From: Trissonchulus latispiculum
Taxonomy: Eukaryota > Nematoda > Enoplea > Enoplida > Ironidae
Reading direction: 5' to 3'
Assembly: GCA_030248195.1 (NCBI GenBank)
Contig: JASAND010016667.1
Location: 1 to 64,000 of the forward strand
Length of the DNA: 64,000 nucleotides
Position 1 is the stretch's first letter; every line of letters begins with the position of its first letter. The notes beneath the pieces were generated by a model that made no database searches, was not told the DNA's origin, and was given only the letters and a program-made list of their open reading frames with translations. This document shows positions 20,501 to 31,930 of this stretch, piece by piece. A program made the translations under genes and the position numbers.

Positions 20501-23500
20501 TACAATACTAATTTGCGTACCGCGGCGTGGGCGCGCGGGCCAAAGAGGGGTAATTTGTGAAATATTAGTTGGGTTTCAGTGATACCTTCTAACAGTTTCC
20601 AACACTTTCTTTCAGTGTATAACTTTCTGACGAATGGTCAAGCTGTCGAAAAGTTAGCCACTTCTGTAGTTTGTAAAGATGGCGTCAAAAAATTTAGATA
20701 GACATTCAGTCTCGGTGCGAGTTTTGGTTATAGTGGGTTGGGTCGTCAAGAGCTTTCATATCGTGGCAGCTGATATACTTTGTAGTATCTTATACAATTT
20801 TGATTTATCCTTTTGGCATATAGTTATACGTTTTTATATGGTTTTTCCTGAAAATGTTCTATGACAGCTTTGTGAAAGTCCAAGATTAAGGTATCGTGTT
20901 TAATTTCTTAATTTGAATTTAGGGTTTTCGAGTAGACAAGAGGAGGAGATTGTAGGCATACACTACCTACTGTGAACCTGCAGAGAAAAATTAGTCAAGT
21001 TCGTTTATTTGGCAGAACATAACACTAACAATACTTTTTACACTTGTATCGAATTTATCATTTGTTCATTCTAATCAAATGAAAGCAGTTTTGCTTAGAC
21101 TTTACCTATATATTAGGAATTTTTGAGACCAAGTCTCCGCTAATAATCTCCGGTCCGTATAGTGACCTTTTTCACCTCGATTACTTTCGTCGGATGCTAA
21201 AATTATTATTTCGCCGGAGGGGAAATACTTGTAACGGGTGGACCCACTTTTGAACTGAATATTTTTTTACTAAATGCAGTGCCTATGCTTAGCATGTAAA
21301 CCTAGCTGCTCCCTTTTTTAGATTAGGGGGTACCCTGGTCTAACCATATTAAAAGGTTAAATATTTGGAAAAAGCCGGTTGTATAATTAGTGGTTTTGTA
21401 TCCGGATAACATTTTTAATCTTCACGTATCCCATGCACATTCGCAGGGGGCCTCAGTAATTACTTTTGCAGCTAGGATAAAGTTTACACGCTGCCCCCTT
21501 GACTAGAATTGAAAACGAAAGAATGCTTAGTATATGCAAATTATGCAAATGAGGCAGTCGGAAACGAATCATCATTACTTAGATGACCGTTGTGTGATTA
21601 AGTCTCTACTTCAAATACTGTTATTTGCAGCAGCAAATGCATAGTGGGTGATGCCTGATAGATTACCCATTTAATCGATCCCGGCAATTAGGCCAGCTAC
21701 CACAACAAAATATTTTAGTTGCAGTGATCTTGAGAATGACGAAACCTATTTCTGTGGAAAGTGGAAGCATTTCAATTTCTTGATGATCATTTAGCGATTT
21801 ACTAGTCTCAGCTATGCTCTGTAGCAACTAGAAAAAGGAAAGAAAAGGGACACATTTATTCTGAATTGTGAGTGCTGAATTTTATAAGAAAATTTGATTT
21901 ATAATTTCCAGAATCTGCAAATCTGTAGTTAATAGAACAGAAAGTCCCCTAATGGCTGTATCGTGCTAAATCGCAATTAATTAGAATTGCTCTAATCACA
22001 TTCATTATAATTATTCGACCTTGATATCTACATATTACTCGGGATTGCATTTTATCTGATCTGAAAGACAACTGCAGATCCAAACTGATGTCGTTCAGCA
22101 TGTGTAATTAAGTTGTAAATGATGTAAACTATGGGCAGTGCTGGAAATGACAACTGCGACAGCGGTAGCCAAGTCAATAAGATAGGACTGTCCAAACTTC
22201 TGAATTTTCAAGGTAGCGGACTTTTGTTTCCAAATTAAATTAGGTTTGCTGTTTTGTTCAATAGTCCTTCCATATATTTCCTTGTGACCGGCCCATGCAA
22301 GTACATATTTTTAGCACAATTTGTAATTGGCCTCAATTGTTCTTTACAGAAAAACTCAGGGTCTTTACCATTATTTCCCAGTTCTAAAAATTGAAAACTT
22401 GTCCAGTCGAGCTAAAATTTAATATAGGTAATGTTTTCAACCACGATGAATTCAAATATCACAAAAATTTTTGATTTAGCGGAACTGAATTTTTTGATGG
22501 GACAGTAACCGAAACGTTTTTGTGCCTACTCTGCTGAAAACTTGAATACAGGTGCTTTCTGGATGGCACAACACAAATTTGGGGTTCGTTTTTTGATCCA
22601 GTATTTCGTTATCTCAGTGAGGCAAAAGTTATAAGTTTACGATATAAGTTTATATCTAGCTTTCGATAACGAACTGAATCGAAAAGCGGACATTTGTGTT
22701 ATTGAACTGAAACCGATAAAACCCCTATTTACAACTTTTCAACCAAATCAGTGTTTTTGGTTCCCTTTGGTCCCTGCTTACAAAGCGAAAGAATCTAATT
22801 TCGAGAAATCGAAAAAGTTTATAAAGTTTGAACTCCTTGTGGTAGTAAAAATATACACATACCAAATTATTTTTTGGAGTGGCCTAAGTTTCAGAATTTT
22901 TCGCACTGGGAAGGGATAATGGGAAAGATCCAAAACTCTTATGTTGCAGTATCGTTGAGAGGAACTCGTCTGGAGCGAAATATTACCTTTTAGGGGTAAC
23001 TTGTTTTTGGATTATCATTTTTATGTGGTGGTCAACTCCACATTCCATACCAGACTTTAAAGTTTAATGTTATTGTTCTTGTTATTGACATTTCTTTCTT
23101 CTGTGCTTTGTTGCTTTCTTGCTATTTCAACATTAACTAATTTCCTCCGATCAAGTAAATAAATTAAATTATTGATGTATTTAGCTAGTGATTTAGTCTG
23201 CATGGCATGCATTTAGGTAGGACTGAAGTCAGTTAGCACGTCGGCGTCGAAACATACCAAGCTACCACTTATCACATCATCCTACAATATATAATCCTTT
23301 CAAATATAAAGTATGCCAATAAACAGATGATAATAAAGTGTAGCTAGAAAAGTTGTCTAATTTTATATCACAAACTCTGATTGGTTTTATCAGAGTAGCT
23401 TAAAACAGAAATGGGTAGGTTTGCTGTGCGTCAAGTTTTTTACCTATATATGCATTAAAAAATTCAACACTGAATGTTTGGACCTATGCCAATCTTATGC

Positions 23501-24563
23501 TAGCTAAGCAATGCCAGCTGAGCCTTAATGGGCCTGGCGTCACGTGTGCTACTCATTTCCTAGGTTCAAGTGCGCTTTAATGCTTTAGGCTGATTCTGGT
23601 TTTAAGTTAAGAACTATTAAGTTAACAGGCTTGATTAGTTGCCAAACATTCACAATGTTGCCAGTTACTTTTCTCGCGCCCAGATTTCGCCAGTTTTTTA
23701 TCAATTTTCTAACCTGGCGCGATGGGAGGAAGTGTCACACCAGTTTCCGTATGCAATTAAGTTTAGAACTGGGTTGTCTTTAGCTGTGGCGTTGGCTCAT
23801 TCTAAGTTCCGCTACCAAAGTTGCGAATAAGCCATTAAATCATATCTTTTGAGATATTCCGAGGACAAGGTACATATGATGGGCTTCGAGTATATTACAA
23901 AAGCCCTCTTTGTGCATAAGAAAAAACTAAATAAGTAATAGGTAAGTAATAAGTTGGTAATTAATTTAAGTAAGACTTAATTAACTTAATGGCATAATTA
24001 GCGTTATTAAGTAATTAGCGATTGTGAAGCCGGAAGCCTGACCGATTCCTTCGGGTTCGACCGGTTCCACCACACAACAAGGGGTCCTGATTGTGGGGGC
24101 TAAGCCGGCTTCAACAAGGTGTACCTGAATTTTTAGTGATTTAGAAAGTCTTTGAAAAAATCGCTAAAATTTGCATCAAAACATGCAATTTCTGGTAAAT
24201 GTGCTGAGGGACTTCCCGTTATTATTTTGTGAATGAGAGCGTCTATCCTTTTTTCCTTCTCACCGAGCAGGTCTGTCCGTTCTTTGTCGGTCGTGGTCTG
24301 ACTGAACCACCTCCAATTTCCCCTTACTTCATTCCATGGTTTCGACCAACCAGTCCTGAACCAGGATTAAAACTGTAAAATACAAAAGCTTATAAAAAAT
24401 ATTGTTTTTGTTGTACCTATCTTGCCTAAAAATTTGATCTCTGAGTCAGCATTGATGAACGGGAATGCCATTGCAAAGTTTTTGAGCATTAAATATTTTG
24501 ACTTTTGCGTTTAAAAGTAAACTGTTTTCAACTTGGTTTTGAAATGTTTATGTCGATTTATGT
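20501..24563. other. Intergenic with dispersed repeat fragments
   Basis: No gene recognised. The family at 2515-2735 recurs here at 22740-22940 and, reversed, at 22383-22470 (TTTTCAACCACGATGAATTC). A short inverted pair GAAGCCGG/CCGGCTTC bounds 24026-24114 and may be a small MITE. The rest is AT-rich. Confidence 0.4.
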
Positions 24564-24671
24564 CACGCATGGGCAACGCCTACACCACGCCTACACCGGT
24601 GTAGGCTGGACCCACGCACCCACGCAAGGCAAAATGAAGGACCCACGCAAAGGCAAGGCGCGCGCCCGCAA

Positions 24672-24866
24672 AAGACCTACGCAGACGCAGGGCGCGTGCC
24701 TGCAGAAGTCCCACGCAGACGCAGGGCGCGTGCCTGCAGAAGACCCACGCAGACGCAGGGCGCGTGCCTGCAGAAGACCCACGCAGACGCAGGGCGCGTG
24801 CCCGCAAAAGACCCACGCAGACGCAGGGCGCGTGCCGGCAGAAGACCCACGCAGACGCAGGGCGCA
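24672..24866 (+). repeat. 36-bp minisatellite
   Basis: About five and a half units of a GC-rich 36-mer containing CACGCAGACGCAGGGCGCGT and CCTGCAGAAGACC. The unit length is a multiple of three and free of stops in several frames, which explains the long repetitive open frames on both strands. These are not genes. Confidence 0.9.
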
Positions 24867-25059
24867 TTCAAAGGTTTTTGCGGACGGAGAATCGATTCCC
24901 GCTATCAATTTTGCTGCCCGACTGACCCAAATTGCTGGGCTTGTCCACTTTGCCGTCTGGAGGGTTATGTCGGCAATCGCTACCTGGAGGCCCATACTAG
25001 GCTCTACTTGGCCTCTCAAAACTTTGTCTATAGGGGTTTTTTGGTGCGCCCAGGTCATT

Positions 25060-25800
25060 CCCGGTGCAAAATAAAATTTTTCAAAAGTGGTCAAATGTGG
25101 TACCAAATGAAAGCCCTAAGTGAGGTGAGCAACTTTTGTCATAGAATTGCATGCTCAACGTGGCTGTAGAGTGCTGGGGACTTGGTGATTTTCGGTCAAA
25201 AATGAATTTTTTCAAAAGTGGTCAATTTTGGTACCAAATGAAAGTTCTAAGTGAGCTGAGCAACTTTTGTCATAGAATTGCATGCTCAAAGTGGCTGTAG
25301 AGTGCTCTGGGGGTGGGGTGGGGACTTGGCGATTTTCAGTCAAAAATGAATTTTTTCAAACGTGGCCAAATTTGGTACCGAATGAAAGCCCTAAGTGAGC
25401 TGAGCAACTTTTGTCATAGATTTGCTTGCTCAAGGTGGCTGTTGAGTGCTGGGGGTGGGGTGGGGACTTGGCGATTTTCGGTCAAAAATGAATTTTTTCA
25501 AAAGTGGTCAAATTTGGTACCAAATGAAAGTTCTAAGTGAGTTGAGCAACTTTTGTCATAGAAGTGCGTACCTAAAGTGGCTGTAGAGGGCTGTGGTAGG
25601 GTGGGGTGGTGACTTAGGCGATTTTGGGTCAAAAATGAAATATTTCAAAAGTGGTAAAATTTGGTACCAAATGAAAGCCCTAAGTGAGCTGAGCAACTTT
25701 TGTCATAGATTTGCTTGCTCAAAGTGGCTGTTGAGTGCTGTGGTGGGGTGGGGTGGGGACGTAGGCGATTTTACGTCAAATATGAAATTTTCCAAAAGTG
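25060..25800 (+). repeat. Tandem repeat of about 148 bp, five copies
   Basis: Each unit contains CAAAAGTGGTCAAATTTGG, TACCAAATGAAAG, GAGCAACTTTTGTCATAGA and a GGGGTGGGGTGGGGAC block ending in CAAAAATGAA. Units begin near 25070, 25210, 25355, 25495 and 25645, and the last is partial. The array lies wholly within the hAT-like element at 24564-26841. Confidence 0.85.
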
Positions 25801-26849
25801 TTCAAAATAGTGTCTGCTTGCGCATGGTGTTCGGAAATCATACATGGGTCTCTGTTTACAGAGTGTACCACCAGAAATCAGTTTCCTGATCAGAAAACCT
25901 TCGCACAACGGGGGGGGGGGGGGTTCGGGCGACGCGGAGAGGCGAGAGCGGTAGAACACGCAACAGGGATCGTGACATTTTCAAAGTATTCGCAAATATG
26001 CACACATGTTGAATTTCTCACTCGTTTTTCATTCATTTCACAGATTGTAATTAATCTGCTTGCGAAGCTCTTCAAAACTTTCACTTTTGTGGAAATTAAA
26101 CAGAAGGACAATATTCATTAATTAGAGCTTAGTTTTTGTGAATAGTTCACACAATTTTGACATTAGAATAGCGCTCGCGCTGCGCGGTCCCCCTGATTTT
26201 GCTTGCGCACTGCGCGGTCCTCCCTGAAATTAGGGTGTACCTGGTACACCCTCAGTACATCCCTTGCGCATGTATGTCGGAAATATATTATGTTGGATCT
26301 TTTTTGCGCATACATATGTAAAAGAATGGAAAACAAGAACCAAAAATGCTCCTTCGTCACATGTAAAATACATATGAGTACTCTCAGGCAGGTTGTACAA
26401 ACACGGAAACTAGCCTGTAAAATGCATATGAGCGGCGTTGAGGTTGTAAATTTAGGGAAACAAGTTGCAACAGCTTAACATATGAGCCTGTCTGTACAAC
26501 GAGGCTCATATTGGCGTCACAGTGCAGCCTCGTTAAAGATCATCAGATCATCATATTAAAGAAAAAACGAATGAATAGACATAACATGTTAACATTGTAT
26601 ATATCCTGAAAGAAATGGACTGAACGAAGTGAACTGCGACACCTCAAGTTGAACTGTACATGAAAGCTTGTAATTAAACAATAAATAAATAAATAAATGA
26701 AACAACAAACTCCGTATATACCCATATAAAAAAATAGCCGAAGCAAATTTTCATGGACCACCCCCCTCCATCAAACATTAAAGGACCCACGCACGACAAA
26801 AATCTGGTGTAGGCTAATCCAGTTGACCTTGCCCATGTATGATTTATGT

Positions 26850-27320
26850 CATATACTGATACGATCTATGTCATATATTAATTATCTTTTAGTGTCCATT
26901 TGCAGTTGTTCAATATGTACTAGAAATCCAAAATTTTAACTAAACAGAGTTAAACGACTTTAAGCCGACTTCTTTGATGCGCCAAGGACAGAAATGTTGT
27001 ATAATTCTGCTTCGATCAATAATACCACTTTAGATTAAAAAGCCAGCTATTCCGACTACCTTCCTTAAACATTAGTGTCAATTAGTGTTAACCCGCGTGC
27101 TACGCTTTCAGCTATGTTAGTTTGTAAATTCTAGTCCTGCTACGAGGGTTAAACGGATGAAAAAGTTACCGATTGCATTGATTTAATTTAATTCTGGTTT
27201 CTTTAATGAAAGCTGAAATTGGTCAAAACTAGCAATTAACTTGTTCAATTCGCGGATTAAAATGGTCAGATTCGAGTTAATTATCAGTCTGATCCGGCAT
27301 TAAATCAATTAATTTAATTT
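26850..27320. other. Intergenic
   Basis: No gene seen. From about 27170 the sequence is dominated by TTAAT words (ATTTAATTTAATTC, CGGATTAAAATGG), related to the TTAATCCG element at 41.3 kb. Confidence 0.4.
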
Positions 27321-28136
27321 AAACTAGTTTAATCTGGCCCTTCTATTCTTTAAGGAAATAGAACCTAAAAGGCCGCTTCATGCTCGAAGGTCGAAGGAGC
27401 TATCGGAGAAACAGTGGGGCGTTTCACAAAGGACTCATAGCGCTATGAACTCCTAAGTTTACTACTTATGAGAAAAGTTAGGAGAATGGTGTTTCACAAA
27501 GAGCTCCTAAACTGAGAGACCTCCTAAATCGGCTCTTAAAATTAGGAACCCAAAATCTGGCTCATAACGCACTCTCAAGTGCAAATTGTTCAACTATTTA
27601 GCCAAGATAAAGGTGTAATATATTGTATTCCTCCAGAAAAGTTCTGTAAAAGCTTATTAGTCATTTTATGAGTTTCAACTAATGAGTAAATATATAATAG
27701 TAAATGTTTGGAATTTCGGCATTACTTTTGTCAAAAAAATAGGAAACAAGTTAATTTTATCCTTGCCTTTAAATTTGAGCATGTTCGATTTAAATGATCT
27801 ATTTATCACCATATTTAGTAGGTGAATATTGTATAAATTCATTTTAACTTGTAAGTCTCTTAACTTTTCCAGCAAACCTCATAGGTTCCCAGCGTGAAAG
27901 TGCTTAGAATGTTAAAAGAAAAGCGCTAAGAGGTGGTATGAGCGAATGGCTAGGAGCAGTTAAGAGGAGCTTTGTGAAACAGTTTAGGAGCCGCTCATAA
28001 ATTGCTCGTAAACTGCTCATAAGAGATAAAATAGGAGGGACTAAACTAGTTTAATCTGGCCCTTCTATTATTTAAAGAAATAGAACCTAAAAGGCCGCTT
28101 CATGCTCGAAGGTTGAAGGAACTATCGGAGAAACAG
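27321..28136. mobile_element. Insertion bounded by 94-bp direct repeats
   Basis: The stretch 27321-27414 is repeated at 28043-28136 with a handful of mismatches (AAACTAGTTTAATCTGGCCC, AAAAGGCCGCTTCATGCTCG). Between them lies 628 bp whose ends carry GTTTCACAAAG and CTTTGTGAAAC and whose body is full of CTCCTAA/TTAGGAG and GCTCATAA words. It is either an element with long direct ends or a word-built transposon inside a local duplication. Confidence 0.55.
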
Positions 28137-29165
28137 AAGAATAACAAAGTGGTCTAAAGCGGAGACTCAAAACAGAAACTGTAGCTATTTAGGCTTGTTT
28201 GCATTAATAAACAGAGGAGAGAAGCTATCCATGCTGTAGGTTGAAACTACCGTACCCCCTCTTCTAGCCTGAAAAGGGCAGTTGTGCAATGTCATTGGTC
28301 TTTGATAAGCACAAGACGCTCCCCCAACGACCGATAAATGTTACGCTATACAGAAGCACACAACAATGCTAAGATGAAAAAAGACAGAAATCTAGTGCTG
28401 TTTCTGGTTTGGCTTGACGGCCGTTGTAGTTAAAGGATAGACCCATCAATTTAACCCAAACCCAGCATTGTCACCTTTATTGTCTTCAAAATTCCAAAAT
28501 TTTCTGGTCCTCCCTAAATCCAGTCATTTTAAAGAAGACAGTCGTGTAAAGAGGGCGTAACATGTGGTCTTGTTAAAACACAGCTTATTTCAGCTTACAC
28601 GCCGTTTCTGCTACGGACTGCTGGATAATGCACTCAGGCTGTCTACTTCTGGGTGGCTTTTTTGATTCTGATATTGATTTCTTTCTAACCAAGCTGACAG
28701 GCTGGCTTAGCTTAGTGCTTAGCTTATAGTTATGGGCACGGGATATAGCTTTATGTTTTCCCCTTGCAGGTCTGAATTTCACGTGAAATTTTGTCCGTTT
28801 TGCTCCGCTAGTTGAAGTAGCCTTGAATGAGTGTTTTGAAACGACGGTTTTTTCCAGTCTAGTGTCTGGAAGTCAGCCTCTAATGATGTACATAAAAATA
28901 ATAGGGTCGCTTTTTGACTGATTTTTTGTCCGCAATTTTGTTGCTGCAGACTATCGACATTGATGTGTTGCATCAGCTAAGTGATGCAACTGCGGTACTC
29001 CATTGCAATATTCCGCATTTAAAATTTGGAGCTCCATTTTTTTTGAAAATTCAGTTTTTCATGGCAAAAATTGAGGTTGTTTTGATAGAAATTTGAATAT
29101 CAGTTCCTCTCCACGCTTCAATTTTCCCGGCAGGTTAGGGTTTTCTCTTGCCGGCCTTTTTGAGC
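28137..29165. other. Intergenic, no gene recognised
   Basis: Short frames on both strands (for example 28585-28782 and 28779-28973 on -) show no domain. Nothing else was noted. Confidence 0.35.
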
Positions 29166-29173
29166 CTTCATGC

Positions 29174-30310
29174 TGGTGGGGTCTAAAAGCAGGACCAGGA
29201 CCAGGACCAGGACCAGGACCACTTTTCAGGACCAGGACCAGGACCAAGGGTCTAAAACCAGGACCACCCTCAGGGCCACTTTCAGGACCAGGACCAGGGG
29301 TCTAAAACCAGGACCAGGGGTCTAAAACCAGGACCAGGACCAAGGGTCTAAAACCAGGACCACTTTTCAGGACCACCCTCAGGACCACTCCCCAGGACCA
29401 GGACCAGGGGTGCAAAATCAGGACCACCCTCAGGACCACTCCCAGGACCAGGACCAACGATGTAAATTCAAGACCACCTTCAGGCCCACTTTCAGGACCA
29501 CGAAAGGCCGCTTTTAACATCAGGGACAGGTGTTTAAAAATTCAGAATCAAGCTCAAGATCACTTTTTCAATTGAAGTGGGACTGAAACCTTTCCACCAA
29601 AGTTTATAATTTAAGTTTAGGTTCTTAGTAATTTCTTCTTAAATTTGTTTATTTTTAATATATACTTCCGAATGATGACAAACTACAAATCTATGATGTC
29701 AAAATTTCTTAAAGAACACTGTTGTCTGTGAAGCACTTGCATTTTTATCTATGCTGTCCTGATTCCGGTTTTCAGCGTGGGAAAGTGACCCGTGTAGCTT
29801 TTCTAGTGCGAAACGCCTATATAATATGTGCAAGATTTTGCAACCATGTATGTTGAGAGATATATATATCTGAACAAAATATATAACCACTTGTTCTATG
29901 ACAAACAAAGGCGAGAAATTAAGTGCATATATATCTGCACCGCTCGCACTGACCAACCAATCAATATTAACATCAACATATGAAGGAAACACAATGCACA
30001 ACTAACTGTTTTGTGCCACGGAAAACCAGAAGGTGGTCCTGAATTTACATCCCTGGTCCTGGTCCTGGGAGTGGTCCTGAGGGTGGTCCTGATTTTGCAC
30101 CCCTGGTCCTGGTCCTGGGGAGTGGTCCTGAGGGTGGTCCTGAAAAGTGGTCCTGGTTTTAGACCCTTGGTCCTGGTCCTGGTCCTGGTTTTAGACCCCT
30201 GGTCCTGGTCCTGAAAGTGGTCCTGAGGGTGGTCCTGGTTTTAGACCCTTGGTCCTGGTCCTGGTCCTGAAAAGTGGTCCTGGTCCTGGTCCTGCTTTTA
30301 GACCCCACCA
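29174..30310. mobile_element. AGGACC-word element with long inverted ends
   Basis: The left end TGGTGGGGTCTAAAAGC is followed by about 330 bp of AGGACC/CAGGAC repeats mixed with GGGTCTAAAACC. The right end, 30010-30310, is the inverted equivalent (GGTCCT repeats ending GCTTTTAGACCCCACCA). The roughly 490-bp middle is unrelated AT-rich DNA. CTTCATGC abuts the left end (29166-29173) and recurs 8 bp after the right end (30319-30326), possibly an 8-bp target duplication with a slightly extended right end. Open frames here encode only GPGP- or LVLVL-type repeats and are not genes. Confidence 0.7.
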
Positions 30311-30326
30311 TAACTCACCTTCATGC

Positions 30327-31725
30327 TTCACACGAACACATCTTCGAGTTTTCAATTATCTACGTTCTTAGCACCTACTACTTGTGCGTTGTAGGAATAA
30401 TGACATTTCATTAAAATTGTTTTCATTCATCTTTCAACTATTACAAGACCTTTCGACGTAGCCGGAACATTCTGGAACTCAGTTTAGGTTTGTGGTAAAT
30501 TCTTCCCAACAGTGTGTTAAGTCGGAAAATTCCCAGGAAGTTGTTGTTTTAATCAAAAGTTTTAATCAGCCTAATTGTTATCAGTAGCTCTCCTGGTCTA
30601 GTTTCGCTTCGCTGCAATGTTTACATTTTAACTGTACGCCCAGATTTTGTTCACGTGCGAGATGTTTTTAGATCAAACAGTAGTTCACATGAGTGTGTCC
30701 AAAAATAGCTGATTTGCACTGCAGTACCGATTTTGTAAACAACATTTTTTGCGATTATTTTGCGGGATCTCATGCACAGTTGCACGCTTTTGCAGAGATT
30801 CGAAAGTGGTTTAAATTCAGCTTTATAATTGTTTTTACAAAGTTTCATGGAAGGATCTGGGTTGAATGTCCTTTCGGAAATTAATTTCAGGTCACAGATA
30901 CTAGTCTTTCAAAGTTTTCCTCTATTTTTGTTGCTGTAGCAGAGCAATTATTCCATAAGAGACTAAGGATTGAGGAGCTTTCATATTTTTTAAAATCTTT
31001 GATTTGTTGCACTGCAGAAAACTGTTTGCTTGATTTCAAGTGCCGTAAAATACACCTAATTTATATTTCACAGATTTGGGATGATATTAGCGTCAGCTCT
31101 ATCTCTTTTAATCTCTATCTCTCTATCTCTATCATTAACATTTAAGATTAATATAGAATCTTGATCATTATGATCATCATGTTGGCAATGGTAATCTATG
31201 ACTAATTTACATTAACTAATTCATGCGAATTTATTAATTTATCGTTGATACAGCAATAGCTTTTTAAAGATATATATTTAGTAGATTTCATCTGAAATGG
31301 TTTTCTTGCCTTAACTGTCTTTTTAAACTCAACTTTGACCAGAAACAGCATTGCTGTTATATATGTTCAAAATGTATGATCCTCCGATAGCGCATTTGTT
31401 TTGTATTGTGCTACACGACACACGCGGAGGATCGTGTCAAGTCTAGAGCTTGCAGAAATTAAACTATTTCACCATATTTAAAATTGTTATCCCCAATTTT
31501 CCGAAACTGTCAAGGGGTTAAGGCCTGCCAGGTTGTGCTACCAGAGTGCCGACAGTATGGTGCACGGACGGCACGGACGTTCTGATAGCCTTGTAGAACA
31601 CCTCGGATAATTGCAGAGGTATGAGCATTCCCCTTCTAATCAAAAATGTATAATGTTCTAAGCTGGCACTACGTCAACCGTACAATACCGACTGGTATGA
31701 GGTGGCTGTAAAAAATGAGATGTAT
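30327..31725. other. Intergenic, no gene recognised
   Basis: AT-rich. A CTCTAT microsatellite lies at about 31100-31135. No coding region could be supported. Confidence 0.4.
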
Positions 31726-31744
31726 TCCTGAACACCGCTTGTGC

Positions 31745-31930
31745 GGTGGCGCATGAACGCAATGCAATGCAACGCAACGCAATGCACGTGTCAATGCGCT
31801 CAACTGCGATTCCTACCCCGTGTAGGACGGAATGTGTTGACGTCGACGCCATTGGTTCATTATGGTATATCCATACTACATACGTGCGTCAATGCTAGTT
31901 GCATTGCATCTGTGCATTGAATTGAATGTA
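31745..31930. repeat. GCAATGC-word element
   Basis: GCAATGCAATGCAACGCAAC at about 31759-31790 faces GTTGCATTGCATCTGTGCAT at 31899-31918 as an inverted, word-built pair. It is similar in style to the other word-repeat elements. No target duplication was found. Confidence 0.4.

Larger units (their letters stand above)
24564..26841. mobile_element. hAT-like non-autonomous element with internal satellite arrays
   Basis: The ends CACGCATGGGCAA and TTGCCCATGTATG form imperfect terminal inverted repeats, followed inward at both sides by GGTGTAGGCT and GGACCCACGC in inverted or related order. A perfect 8-bp target duplication ATTTATGT flanks the element (24556-24563 and 26842-26849), typical of the hAT superfamily. 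The 2.28-kb interior encodes no transposase. It contains a 36-bp minisatellite and five copies of a repeat of about 148 bp. Confidence 0.75.

Noticed and set aside
24505..25169. Overlapping long frames of the 36-bp repeat (QTQGAC, CVCVGL)
   Set aside because: The repeat unit is a multiple of three and stop-free in several frames, and it lies in a transposon. No start context, domain or splice evidence.
29059..30214. Open frames encoding GPGPGP or LVLVLVL
   Set aside because: They are translations of AGGACC/GGTCCT tandem words inside an element with inverted ends. Open frames occur on both strands.
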